Notes under the pieces: model-generated
Databases searched by the model: none
What the model was told of the DNA's origin: nothing
The model's input: only the letters and a program-made list of their open reading frames with translations
From: Caulobacter sp.
GTDB taxonomy: Bacteria > Pseudomonadota > Alphaproteobacteria > Caulobacterales > Caulobacteraceae
Direction of reading: 5' to 3'
Assembly: GCA_017745235.1 (NCBI GenBank)
Contig: JAGHZU010000004.1
Location: 1 to 64,000, forward strand
DNA length: 64,000 bases
Shown: positions 56,214 to 64,000 of the stretch, in pieces
Numbering within the stretch: position 1 is the stretch's first letter
How the letters are laid out: every line of letters starts with the position of its first letter
Program-made: the position numbers and the translations under genes

Positions 56214-56647
56214 TCGTCCCTCCCCCGGAACTTGAAGGCGTCGGCCAGGGATTGCAGGCGCTCGGCGGGCTTGGATATCCAGCGGATCACCGTCACCGGG
56301 CGATCGCGATAGGCGGCCTCCAGGTCATCGCAGAGCTGAGCCAGGATCGGCGCGGCCGGGCGATAGCGGAAACCGCCTTCGTCGGCCAGCACCAGATCCG
56401 AGCGCCCCAAGGCCTCCAGGTTGGAGACCACCAGCCCGGCGCTGGCCCGCAGGTCGACGACCAGCGCCTCCACCGTCCACACGCGCGCAGGATCGCTCTT
56501 GAGCTTGAGCAGCAGCTCGAGCGCCCAGACCGAGCGAACATGCTCGCGAATGAACGGATAGATGTCGCGATCCGACAACCCGACCGGTCCCCCATGTCTT
56601 TCGCGGCGGACAATAGGCGCGAAGGCCGAAGGAGCAAGCTGAGCCAT
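56210..56647 (-). CDS. Winged-helix-like protein upstream of DUF5985 genes
   Basis: A 145-residue protein. The segment YPFIREHVRSVWALELLLKLKSDPARVWTVEALVVDLRASAGLVVSNLEALGRSDLVLADEGGFRYRP reads as a winged helix-turn-helix, with a C-terminal helical tail. It is first of three tightly overlapping genes (four-base overlaps), the other two being DUF5985 membrane proteins. A regulator or anti-sigma-like adaptor for the pair is a reasonable inference; no named family is recognised. Confidence 0.65.
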   Translation of the reverse strand: MAQLAPSAFAPIVRRERHGGPVGLSDRDIYPFIREHVRSVWALELLLKLKSDPARVWTVEALVVDLRASAGLVVSNLEALGRSDLVLADEGGFRYRPAAPILAQLCDDLEAAYRDRPVTVIRWISKPAERLQSLADAFKFRGRDE

Positions 56648-56683
56648 GGCGCTTTACACGCCTGCGAGCTGGGGACAGGCGTG

Positions 56684-57184
56684 TCAGGCCGCGCGAATGC
56701 CGCTGTTGGCGCCGCTGTCCTGGGCCCCCACCACCGCGTCGTAGCCGAGGATCATGTCGACGTCCCGGCCATTGCTGGCCAGAGGCAGGCGCAGCCACAG
56801 GATCGACATGTGCGGCGAGCCCTTCCAGGCCAGGCTGTGCACGCCCACGCCCGGGCGGCGTTCGTTGACGATCTTGTCCAGTTCGGCGCGCCAGTAGTCG
56901 GCGGCGGCGGTGTTGTAGACGTCGTTAAGGGTCTTGCCGGTGATCTCGCGGCCATAGACCGAATAGAGTCCCGTTCCCGCGAGGCGCAGGCGGTAGTCCA
57001 CTGCGCCAGCGGCGTCGCGGCGCACATCGATCAGGCTGACCGTGGGCAGCATGCGCTTGATGCCGGCCGGATGCAGGTCCACGCGCCCGGGGAGGTTGGC
57101 TCCCCGGCGGAGGGACGCCCAGTAGGCGAACATCTCCTGGTGAGCGCGGGCCGCCGTGGCCGATGCGCTCAGCTGCGCGTTCAT
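56684..57184 (-). CDS. PAS_5 domain protein
   Basis: A 166-residue protein of the alphaproteobacterial PAS_5 type: FAYWASLRRGANLPGRVDLHPAGIKRMLPTVSLIDVRRD, then DYRLRLAGTGLYSVYGREITGKTLNDVY and a C-terminal strand region. These single-domain PAS proteins lack an output module and are of unknown function. The ATG at 57184 has AAGGA upstream; the frame could begin at 57226, which lacks such a site. The upstream 120 bases are AT-richer and should hold the promoter. Confidence 0.8.
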   Translation of the reverse strand: MNAQLSASATAARAHQEMFAYWASLRRGANLPGRVDLHPAGIKRMLPTVSLIDVRRDAAGAVDYRLRLAGTGLYSVYGREITGKTLNDVYNTAAADYWRAELDKIVNERRPGVGVHSLAWKGSPHMSILWLRLPLASNGRDVDMILGYDAVVGAQDSGANSGIRAA

Positions 57185-57302
57185 CTTCAGATTCCTTAAC
57201 AAGTCGTTGGAATCACGACGATTCACTATGTCTTAAGCACCGAATCGCCGCCAGCGAAAAAGCCGCTCCACGGCAAAGTTTTCCCTGACGAGTCAATCCG
57301 CA

Positions 57303-57340
57303 AGCAAAACGCCCGGCCTCCAAAAAAGGAGACCGGGCGT
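57303..57340 (-). terminator. Terminator of the MucR gene
   Basis: A 13-bp stem with one mismatch (57309-57321 and 57328-57340, six-base A loop) is followed on the minus strand by GTTTTGCTTG. It lies about 80 bases downstream of the MucR stop. Confidence 0.8.
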
Positions 57341-57419
57341 CGCAAAAAATGCGGCGCGAAACGCGCAAGCATTTGTTTGAATTAAGGTTAATGAACGCTC
57401 AGACTCAGTCGTCCAGGCG

Positions 57420-57836
57420 TCAGCGACCCTTGCGAGCGGGCTTCCGACCGCCCTGCCCCAGCCCCATCTGCTTGGCCAGATTCGAGCGCGCTTCGGCGTA
57501 GTTGGGCGCCACCATCGGATAGTCCTTGGGCAGGTTCCACTTCGCGCGGTACGCCTCGGGGCTCAAATCGTACTTCGTGCGCAGGTGGCGCTTGAGCGAT
57601 TTGAACTTCCGGCCGTCTTCCAGGCAGATCAGATAGTCCGGCGTAATTGACCGCTTGATCGACACCGCGGGCTCGCGCCCGGCCGGCTCGGCCTCGGGCT
57701 CGGCTCCCACGGCCGACAACGCCGAATGCACGCTCCGGATCAGGCCTGGCACGTCGGCGGCGGCGATGGTGTTCCCCCCCACATACGCCGCCACGACGCT
57801 GGCCGTGATCTCAATGAGATCGGACTGCTCGTCCAT
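57420..57836 (-). CDS. MucR/Ros family transcriptional regulator
   Basis: A 138-residue MucR protein. The N-terminal helical half (residues 1-35) is followed by the single zinc-finger-like domain: YLICLEDGRKFKSLKRHLRTKYDLSPEAYRAKWNLPKDYPMVAPNYAEARSNLAKQMGLG. Cys and Asp of CLED and the His of KRHL match MucR metal ligands, but the second histidine (HLMTH in other members) is lysine here. MucR proteins bind AT-rich promoters and in Caulobacter help to silence and time cell-cycle genes. The start at 57836 has GGGGAG nine bases upstream. Confidence 0.88.
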   Translation of the reverse strand: MDEQSDLIEITASVVAAYVGGNTIAAADVPGLIRSVHSALSAVGAEPEAEPAGREPAVSIKRSITPDYLICLEDGRKFKSLKRHLRTKYDLSPEAYRAKWNLPKDYPMVAPNYAEARSNLAKQMGLGQGGRKPARKGR

Positions 57837-58060
57837 TCTGTACTGCTCCCCAAGCTTCAACGGATTTCATTGGCGTTCACGGCGCCAATGCAGTTTTGGA
57901 TAGCAGGTTATTGGCGCCCGGCAACACTAGACAGTCGGAGTCTTGGTCAGTTCTCGACAAGACAACTGGCCTGACAAGTCCACGATACAGCCTTCAGTTG
58001 TCTAAAAATCCCGATTTCAGAGAGACCAGAGTCGCCGAGCATGTTCAGCGACTATTGGAT
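57837..58060 (-). promoter_or_regulatory. Upstream region of the MucR gene
   Basis: About 220 bases between the DUF2336 stop and the MucR start contain no supported gene. The stretch includes the AT-richer 57850-57905 part next to the MucR start, a plausible site for its promoter and autoregulation. Confidence 0.35.
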
Positions 58061-59287
58061 TCAGCGACCGAAATCCCGGGAAAGGGCCAGCATGGCCGCC
58101 CTCTGAGGCACCGAGTACTCGTCGACGGCGGCCTCGTCGCCCTCGCGGATGGCTTTCAGCAAGGCCGGCGTCATGGCCGACGACAGCGACCAGTTCCAAT
58201 AGCGCAAGACCGTCTGGGCCCGATCGACGGCGATGGTGTCGTAGACCGTCAGCACTCGATCCAAGCCTGGCGTGACAGCGCCGCTCGAATCCGTCTCGGG
58301 CCGCCGAAGTCCCCGCCACAGCGCCCGAACGGCAGCCCTGGGCAGGCCGGTGGCTTTGCACAGGATCGCCAGGGGCTCGCCGCCGGGGTCGGTGAAGATC
58401 TTGGCGCCCGTCATCGGCTTCAGCCCCGACAGGTACGAGATCTCCTCGGCCGTCTCCCGCGTCAGGCCGTTCTGGGCGGCGGCGATCGCGTCCTCCAGGC
58501 TATCGTACGGGCTCTTGGCGATCGCGGCGCGATTTCGCTGACGACGTTCGATGAACTGCAAAGCCTTTCGCGACAGCGGATCCTGCCACCCCTCGCTCGA
58601 GGCCAGCGGAAAGACATCGCCGACCGCATCCTGAAGAATTTCGCGAGAAACGGCGAAGCGTTGCAAAATTGTCCGACGCGCCTCGGCGTCCGACCACCAG
58701 AACATCACGTAGGCGTGGCTGGGCCGCATCTCGGGGCGACGCAGCAGCAGGGGAATCAGGTTGGGATTGTCGCGCGTGGTCGCCACGACGTTCTCCAGTC
58801 CCTGATGGCTGAACCGAACCAAGTCGTTGCGCAGCAACGTCTCGATGATAGCCGGTTCGTCCATGTCGACCAGGGCGTCGGCCACTACCTCGCTGACCCC
58901 GCGGCGCTGGGCGATCAGGCGGCGATGCTCCTGCGAGGTGTTGTAGAGGCAGTGGATCAGGTCGGCGTCGCTGAGGTTGGGCGAGTTTTCCAGCAGCGCG
59001 CGCGCCACCAGCACCTCGTCGCGCAGCAGCAGCCGCACCAGGGTTCCGGGCATCTCGGCCAGGTTGGCCAGGCGGCGGGCGACCTTCTCGCGCTCCAGCG
59101 GCGCGGCGTCGCGCAACATCTCCACCAGCAAGTCGGCGGTCATGCCGCGCTCGAACGCATTGATCCGGCTGGCCGGCAGGCAGACCACATCCGCCAGCCG
59201 CTTGAGCAGGGCGGCGCGCGAGCGCGGCGTAGCGGCCGTCCCTGCGGCGTTCTGACTTCCGGAAAAAGGCGTGGCGTTATCGTTCAT
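58061..59287 (-). CDS. DUF2336 domain protein
   Basis: A 408-residue, mostly helical cytoplasmic protein. Short HEAT-like helices dominate: RLADVVCLPASRINAFERGMTADLLVEMLRDAAPLEREKVARRLANLAEMPGTLVRLLLRDEVLVARALLENSPNLSDADLIHCL and so on. This repetitive architecture with RDEV-ARALLE is the DUF2336 signature, widespread in Caulobacter-type genomes and sometimes associated with flagellar or chemotaxis control. Its function is not known. No operon partner. Confidence 0.82.
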   Translation of the reverse strand: MNDNATPFSGSQNAAGTAATPRSRAALLKRLADVVCLPASRINAFERGMTADLLVEMLRDAAPLEREKVARRLANLAEMPGTLVRLLLRDEVLVARALLENSPNLSDADLIHCLYNTSQEHRRLIAQRRGVSEVVADALVDMDEPAIIETLLRNDLVRFSHQGLENVVATTRDNPNLIPLLLRRPEMRPSHAYVMFWWSDAEARRTILQRFAVSREILQDAVGDVFPLASSEGWQDPLSRKALQFIERRQRNRAAIAKSPYDSLEDAIAAAQNGLTRETAEEISYLSGLKPMTGAKIFTDPGGEPLAILCKATGLPRAAVRALWRGLRRPETDSSGAVTPGLDRVLTVYDTIAVDRAQTVLRYWNWSLSSAMTPALLKAIREGDEAAVDEYSVPQRAAMLALSRDFGR

Positions 59288-59417
59288 GGTCGTCCTGACG
59301 GAGGCCCGCCATGCTCAACCTTGGCCGAACGTCCTTAACGCCGGATGAGCAGACGGACGTTTCGCCCCACGGTGAAGAATGTGGAGCGCGCCCTTTGGCT
59401 CCGCCAGGACCGGCGCG

Positions 59418-60302
59418 TCAGCGGAACGGATGCTCGCCCCACTCGGGCCAGATGTCCGGCAGGTCGCTCGAGACCTTGTCGGGATAGACGGGCGCGCGCT
59501 TCTCCAGGAACGAGGTCACCCCCTCCTTGGCGTCGCCCGCCGCGCCTCGTGACTGGATGGCCCGGCTGTCGGCCTTGTGGGCTTCCATCGGATGATCGGC
59601 GCCGGCCATGCGCCACAGCAGTTGCCGGGACAGGGCCACCGAGACTGGGGCGGTGTTGTCGGCGATCTCGCGGGCCAGGGCCCGGGCGGCCGGCAGCAGG
59701 TCCTCGGGCGCATGCAGCGAGCGCACCAGTCCACGCTCGTGCGCTTCCTGGGCGCTGAACACCCGGCCGGTAAAGCACCATTCCAGCGCCGTCTGCATGC
59801 CGACCAGGCGTGGCAGGAACCACGACGAGCAGGCCTCCGGCGTGATGCCGCGGCGGGCGAAGACGAAGCCGAATTTGGCGTCCGTCGAGGCCAGGCGGAT
59901 GTCCATCGGCAGCTGCATCGTCACGCCCACGCCCACAGCGGGACCGTTCACGGCGGCGATAATCGGCTTGAGGCTCTCGTACATGCGCAGCACAACGCGG
60001 CCGCCGCCGTCGCGGTAGACGTCGCCGACCTTGCCCTCCTCGCGCTCCAGCGCCTGCGGATTGGTGCGATCGAAGGTGGCCCCGCCGCTCGACAGGTCGG
60101 CTCCGGCGCAGAACGCCCGACCCGCGCCCGTGACGATCACCGCGCGCACGGCGTCGTCGGCGTCGGTCAGGTCGAACACCTCGATCAGCTCCTTCATCAT
60201 CCGGGCGGTGAAGGCGTTCAGCTTCTCGGGACGATTGAGGGTGATCGTCGCGATCCCGTCCTCGACGGCGTACAGCAGGGTCTCGAAAGCGGGCGCGGCC
60301 AT
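59418..60302 (-). CDS. Enoyl-CoA hydratase/isomerase family protein
   Basis: A 294-residue crotonase. The N-terminal IATITLNRPEKLNAFTARMMKEL, the CoA-oxyanion segment VTGAGRAFCAGADLS and NGPAVGVGVTMQLPMDIRLAS with KFGFVFARRGITPEACSSWFLPRLVG are typical. A C-terminal extension of about 30 residues (KRAPVYPDKVSSDLPDIWPEWGE) is seen in PaaG-like relatives. The start at 60302 has GGAGGAG upstream. It faces the GMC oxidoreductase and acyl-CoA synthetase genes divergently, suggesting a shared catabolic route for an alcohol-derived acid. Confidence 0.88.
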   Translation of the reverse strand: MAAPAFETLLYAVEDGIATITLNRPEKLNAFTARMMKELIEVFDLTDADDAVRAVIVTGAGRAFCAGADLSSGGATFDRTNPQALEREEGKVGDVYRDGGGRVVLRMYESLKPIIAAVNGPAVGVGVTMQLPMDIRLASTDAKFGFVFARRGITPEACSSWFLPRLVGMQTALEWCFTGRVFSAQEAHERGLVRSLHAPEDLLPAARALAREIADNTAPVSVALSRQLLWRMAGADHPMEAHKADSRAIQSRGAAGDAKEGVTSFLEKRAPVYPDKVSSDLPDIWPEWGEHPFR

Positions 60303-60476
60303 GGATGTCTCCTCCTGATCCGCGCGCAATCAAACACGCGTATGAACCGCCCGCAACCGGGTCGACAAATCTCCGCGTCAGCTTCCCCGACGACACCCGT
60401 GGACAACCGTCCAGATCCGCGCCTTGATAGGTGAACGCCGATCATGCGGACACACGCGGACGGAGGGAGGAAACCG

Positions 60477-62147
60477 ATGACGTCGATCATCGAGGCCGAC
60501 TACATCATTGTGGGCGCCGGCTCGGCCGGCTGCGTGCTGGCGGCCCGCCTGTCGGAAGACGGCCGGCACAAGGTGCTGCTGCTCGAAGCCGGCGGCGACG
60601 ACCGTCCGACCAAGAACCCTTCGCAGTTCATGTCGAACCTGATGATCCACATCCCGGTCGGCTACGCCCAGACCCTGAAGGATCCCAAGGTCAACTGGCT
60701 CTACGCCACCGAGCCTGATCCCGGCACCGGCGGACGCTCGCACGTCTGGCCTCGCGGAAAGGTGCTGGGCGGCTCGTCCTCGATCAACGGCCTGCTCTAT
60801 ATCCGCGGCCAGCAGGCCGACTACGACGGCTGGCGGCAGCTGGGCTGCGAGGGCTGGGCCTGGGACGACGTCTATCCCTACTTCCGCCGGGCCCAGAACC
60901 AGGAGCGCGGGGATTGCGGCGAATGGCACGCCACCGGCGGGCCGCTGAACGTCTCGGACGTGACCGAGACCAACCCGATTTCCGACGCGGTGATCGAGGC
61001 CTGCGCGGAAGCGGGCATTCCTCGCAACACAGACGTCAACGGCCCCGACCAGGAGGGCGCCACCTACTACCAGCTGACGGTCAAGAACGGCGCGCGCTGC
61101 TCGGCGGCGGTGGCCTATCTCCATCCGGCGATGAAGCGCCCCAACCTGCAGGTGGAGACCCACGCCCTAGCCGGCAGAGTCCTGTTCGAGGGCAAGCGCG
61201 CCGTCGGCGTCGAGTTCAGCCAGAACGGGGTCAAGCGCGTGGCCAAGGCCCGCGCCGAGGTCATCCTGGCCGGTGGCGCGATCAACTCGCCGCAGCTGCT
61301 GCAATTGTCGGGCGTAGGTCCGGCCGAGCTGCTGCGCGAGCACGGCGTGCCCGTGGTCGCCGACCTGCCCGGCGTAGGCGAGAACCTGCAAGACCACTAC
61401 GTCATGGGCGTTCGCTATCGGCTGAAATCCGGAACGATCTCGGTCAACGAGCAGAGCAAGGGCGGCCGGCTGGCGAGCGAGGCCCTGAAATACCTCTTCT
61501 CGCGCAAGGGCCTGCTGACCCTGTCGGCGGCGCACATCGCGGTCTTCTGCAAGTCACGCCCGGACCTGGCCGGCCCCGACATCCAGTTCCACATCCTGCC
61601 CGCGACGATGGACCTGGAGAAGCTGTTCAACGAGCAGAAGATGGAGCTGGAAAGCGCCCCTGGCCTGACTATCGCCCCTTGCCAATTGCGCCCTGAGAGC
61701 CGTGGCCACATCCGCATCAAGTCGGCTGATCCCTCGGTCTACCCGGCGATCTTCGCCAACTACCTGGCCGATCCGCTGGACCAGGAGGTGGCGGTGGCCG
61801 GCCTGAAGTGGGCGCGCCGCATCGGAGAGCAACCGGCCCTGGCGCCCTATGTCGAACACGAAATGAACCCGGGCGCCGAGACCGTCACCGACGAGCAGTT
61901 GCTGGACTACGCCCGCGCCACGGGCTCGACGATCTACCATCCCGTCGGCACCTGCCAGATGGGCGCGGGCCCCATGGCCGTGGTCGACAGCCAGTTGCGG
62001 GTCCTCGGCCTGGACGGCCTGCGCGTTGTCGACGCCTCGGTCATGCCGCGGCTGGTCTCGGGCAACACCAACGCCCCCACCATCATGATCGCGGAGAAGG
62101 CGTCGGACATGATCCTGCGCCGCCCCGCCCTGTCGGCCGCCGCCTGA
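60477..62147 (+). CDS. GMC family FAD-dependent alcohol dehydrogenase
   Basis: A 556-residue flavoprotein of the glucose-methanol-choline family. The FAD motif DYIIVGAGSAGCVLAARL opens the protein; GKVLGGSSSINGLLYIRG is the GMC signature 1, ILAGGAINSPQLLQLSGVGP signature 2, and YHPVGTCQMG holds the active-site histidine, with GNTNAPTIMIAEKASDMI at the end. It oxidises an alcohol to the aldehyde (choline dehydrogenase-like or alkanol dehydrogenase). GGAGGGAGG precedes the ATG at 60477. The acyl-CoA synthetase gene follows 13 bases later, in the same operon. Confidence 0.92.
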   Translation: MTSIIEADYIIVGAGSAGCVLAARLSEDGRHKVLLLEAGGDDRPTKNPSQFMSNLMIHIPVGYAQTLKDPKVNWLYATEPDPGTGGRSHVWPRGKVLGGSSSINGLLYIRGQQADYDGWRQLGCEGWAWDDVYPYFRRAQNQERGDCGEWHATGGPLNVSDVTETNPISDAVIEACAEAGIPRNTDVNGPDQEGATYYQLTVKNGARCSAAVAYLHPAMKRPNLQVETHALAGRVLFEGKRAVGVEFSQNGVKRVAKARAEVILAGGAINSPQLLQLSGVGPAELLREHGVPVVADLPGVGENLQDHYVMGVRYRLKSGTISVNEQSKGGRLASEALKYLFSRKGLLTLSAAHIAVFCKSRPDLAGPDIQFHILPATMDLEKLFNEQKMELESAPGLTIAPCQLRPESRGHIRIKSADPSVYPAIFANYLADPLDQEVAVAGLKWARRIGEQPALAPYVEHEMNPGAETVTDEQLLDYARATGSTIYHPVGTCQMGAGPMAVVDSQLRVLGLDGLRVVDASVMPRLVSGNTNAPTIMIAEKASDMILRRPALSAAA

Positions 62148-62160
62148 GGAAGGGTCTCCC

Positions 62161-63699
62161 ATGCATCCGTTCGTCCACGCCCAGACCCAGCCCGACAAAC
62201 CCGCCTACGTCATGGCCGGCTCGGGGGAGACCGTGACCTACAAGCAGCTGGATGAACGCTCCAACCAAGGCGCCCAGCTGTTCAGGTCACTGGGTTTGGA
62301 GACGGGCGACGTCATCGCGCTGTTGATGGACAACACCGCCCGCTATTTCGAGATCACCTGGGCGGCGCAGCGCGCAGGGCTCTATTACACCTGCATCTCC
62401 ACCAAGCTGACGCCCGCCGAGGTCGAGTACATCGTCAAGGATTGCGGGGCCAAGGCGTTCATCGCCAGTCCGGCGCTGGACCCGGTGAGCGAGCCGCTGG
62501 CGGCGCTGATCCCGGGCGTGAAACTGTTTCGCACCGGCGGCGCCAGAGGTCCCTACGAGGACTTCGAGACCGCTCGCGCCGCCATGCCGATCACGCCGAT
62601 CGCCGACGAGACGGCCGGCAGCGACATGCTCTATTCCTCTGGCACCACCGGCCGCCCCAAGGGCGTGAAGCCGGCCTTGACCGGCGGTCCGATCGACGCG
62701 CCGAACGCCTTGCAGATGATGGCCCAGGGCCTGTTCGGCTTCGACGGCGACAGCGTCTACATCTCGCCCGCTCCGCTCTATCACGCCGCACCGCTGCGCT
62801 GGTGCATGAGCGTGCACAAGCTGGGCGGCACGGTGCTTGTGATGGAGAAGTTCGATCCCGAGGCCGCCCTGGCCCTGATCGAAAAGCACCGCGCCACCTG
62901 CGGCCAGTTCGTGCCCACCCACTTCGTGCGGATGCTGAAGCTGCCGGAAAAGGTGCGCGCGAAGTACGACGTCTCGTCGATGCGCTCGGCCGTCCACGCC
63001 GCCGCCCCCTGCCCCGTACCGGTCAAGGAACAGATGATCGCGTGGTGGGGTCCGGTGATCTTCGAGTACTACGCCGGCACCGAGGGCAACGGCTTCTGCT
63101 GGATCAATTCCGAGAACTGGCTGGCCCACAAGGGCAGCGTCGGCCAGGCCGTGCTGGGCGAACTGCGCATCTGCGACGAGGACGGCAACGAGGTCCCGCC
63201 CCGCACCGAGGGCGCGGTCTATTTCGCCAACGGCCCGGCGGTGAACTACCACAACGCTCCCGAAAAGACGGCCGAGAGCTACAACCAGCATGGTTGGACC
63301 ACCCTGGGAGACGTGGGCTGGGCCGACGAGGACGGCTATCTCTACCTGACCGATCGCAAGAGCTTCATGATCATCTCGGGCGGGGTGAACATCTATCCGC
63401 AGGAGATCGAGAACCTGCTGATCACCCATCCCAAGGTGGCCGACGCCGCCGTGGTGGGCGCTCCCCACGAAGAGATGGGCGAGGAAGTGGTCGCGGTGAT
63501 CCAGCCGTTGGACGGCTCGCACGACCAGGCCAGTCTGGCCGAGGAACTTATGGCCTTCGCCCGCGCCAACCTCAGCCACGTCAAGTCGCCCCGCCGCATC
63601 GACTTCATGACCGAACTGCCCCGCCACCCCACGGGCAAGCTCTACAAGCGCCTGATCCGCGACGCCTACTGGGGCAAGGGCGAGAGCAAGATCGTCTAG
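62161..63699 (+). CDS. Acyl-CoA synthetase (AMP-dependent ligase)
   Basis: A 512-residue AMP-forming ligase. Motifs: LYSSGTTGRPKGVKP (P-loop-like), FEYYAGTEGNG, LYLTDRKSFMIISGGVNIYPQEIENLL and the catalytic lysine of PTGKLYKRLI at the C-terminus. It activates a carboxylic acid with ATP and CoA. The class resembles fadD13-like and 3-[(3aS...)]-type ligases; the acid is unknown. It follows the GMC dehydrogenase in an operon, and the enoyl-CoA hydratase lies divergently nearby, giving an alcohol-to-acyl-CoA degradation set. Confidence 0.92.
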   Translation: MHPFVHAQTQPDKPAYVMAGSGETVTYKQLDERSNQGAQLFRSLGLETGDVIALLMDNTARYFEITWAAQRAGLYYTCISTKLTPAEVEYIVKDCGAKAFIASPALDPVSEPLAALIPGVKLFRTGGARGPYEDFETARAAMPITPIADETAGSDMLYSSGTTGRPKGVKPALTGGPIDAPNALQMMAQGLFGFDGDSVYISPAPLYHAAPLRWCMSVHKLGGTVLVMEKFDPEAALALIEKHRATCGQFVPTHFVRMLKLPEKVRAKYDVSSMRSAVHAAAPCPVPVKEQMIAWWGPVIFEYYAGTEGNGFCWINSENWLAHKGSVGQAVLGELRICDEDGNEVPPRTEGAVYFANGPAVNYHNAPEKTAESYNQHGWTTLGDVGWADEDGYLYLTDRKSFMIISGGVNIYPQEIENLLITHPKVADAAVVGAPHEEMGEEVVAVIQPLDGSHDQASLAEELMAFARANLSHVKSPRRIDFMTELPRHPTGKLYKRLIRDAYWGKGESKIV

Positions 63700-63774
63700 A
63701 TCGTGCAAGAAGCCGCTGGACGAGGCGATGATCCTGCTGCCACAGACGGCGCGGACCGTCTTGGAGGCCTGCTC

Positions 63775-64000
63775 ATGGACCAGCTGGAAATCATCAACGG
63801 CGTTCGCGTGCTGGCGTGCGGTGAGGACGGCGCCCTGCTGGACGGCGAAGGCGCGGCGAGCGACTTCCTGGGCGCGGCCTGGTCGCAGGAGGCCGAGTGG
63901 CTGGCGATCCCGCTGTCGCGCCTGGGCCCCGGCTTCCTGGACCTGAAAACCCGCATCGCGGGGGGCGTGATCCAGAAGTTCACCAACTACCGCGTCAAGG
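63775..64000 (+). CDS. DUF4180 domain protein, 5' part
   Basis: The ATG at 63775 has GGAGG ten bases upstream and opens a frame that runs off the window end: MDQLEIINGVRVLACGEDGA, then a SDFLGAAWSQEAEWLAIPLSRLGPGFLDLKTRIAGGVIQKFTNYRVK stretch, which matches DUF4180 (the QKFTNYR motif is characteristic). About 75 residues are visible, the rest lies outside. Family function is unknown. Confidence 0.75.
   Translation, partial: MDQLEIINGVRVLACGEDGALLDGEGAASDFLGAAWSQEAEWLAIPLSRLGPGFLDLKTRIAGGVIQKFTNYRVK

Overview
The window is GC-rich alphaproteobacterial chromosome and reads as a Caulobacter or a very close relative. The strongest evidence is a CckA whose phospho-accepting histidine falls at residue 322, the number known for Caulobacter crescentus CckA. 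Supporting signs are CtrA-type boxes (TTAA-N7-TTAA) at flagellar operons, the alphaproteobacterial SOS box GTTC-N7-GTTC upstream of recA, DUF2336 and MucR proteins, and TonB-dependent receptors paired with degradative enzymes. I see no insertion sequence, phage, CRISPR array, tRNA or rRNA. Genes are dense on both strands with uniform codon use, so this looks like ordinary chromosome. I do not assign a species.

Layout. 0-6.3 kb: the 3' part of icd, a strong terminator, then an archaic-type chaperone-usher pilus operon (spore-coat-U subunit, chaperone, usher, two-domain tip subunit) with a single-domain GAF protein behind it. 6.3-13.2 kb: DUF2939 protein, AEC-family carrier, a two-gene NAD salvage operon (nicotinamide phosphoribosyltransferase plus NMN adenylyltransferase-Nudix fusion), an AraC regulator and a secreted aspartyl-protease-like PDZ protein. 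13.3-25.3 kb: alaS, a DUF347 membrane protein, recA with its SOS box, an EAL phosphodiesterase, a DUF885 hydrolase, two small enzymes and cckA. 25.4-28.5 kb: a MarR regulator with a divergent membrane protein, then fliQ-fliR-flhB behind a CtrA-like site.

28.6-34.1 kb: a cluster for periplasmic amine oxidation: a Tat-exported flavin amine oxidase, a c-type cytochrome and an exported RidA, with a TonB-dependent receptor upstream. 34.4-45.6 kb: a chitooligosaccharide/amino-sugar locus with TonB receptor, GH20 hexosaminidase, GH9 hydrolase, ROK regulator, and divergent PfkB kinase and MFS transporter. Similar AT-rich elements lie in the two intergenic regions that flank the ROK gene. 45.7-52.2 kb: a secreted alkaline-phosphatase-superfamily protein, VOC protein, Lrp regulator, metA with a roughly 200-nt leader, and an ABC importer with a fused permease/binding protein.

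52.2-64 kb: flgB-flgC-fliE and divergent fliO-fliP around a perfect CtrA-type box, a ribokinase-like kinase, a winged-helix/DUF5985 operon, PAS, MucR and DUF2336 proteins, and an alcohol/acyl-CoA catabolic group (enoyl-CoA hydratase, GMC oxidoreductase, acyl-CoA synthetase). A DUF4180 gene is cut by the window end. Taken together the window links cell-cycle control (CckA, CtrA-type sites, flagellar genes) with outer-membrane nutrient uptake and catabolism.
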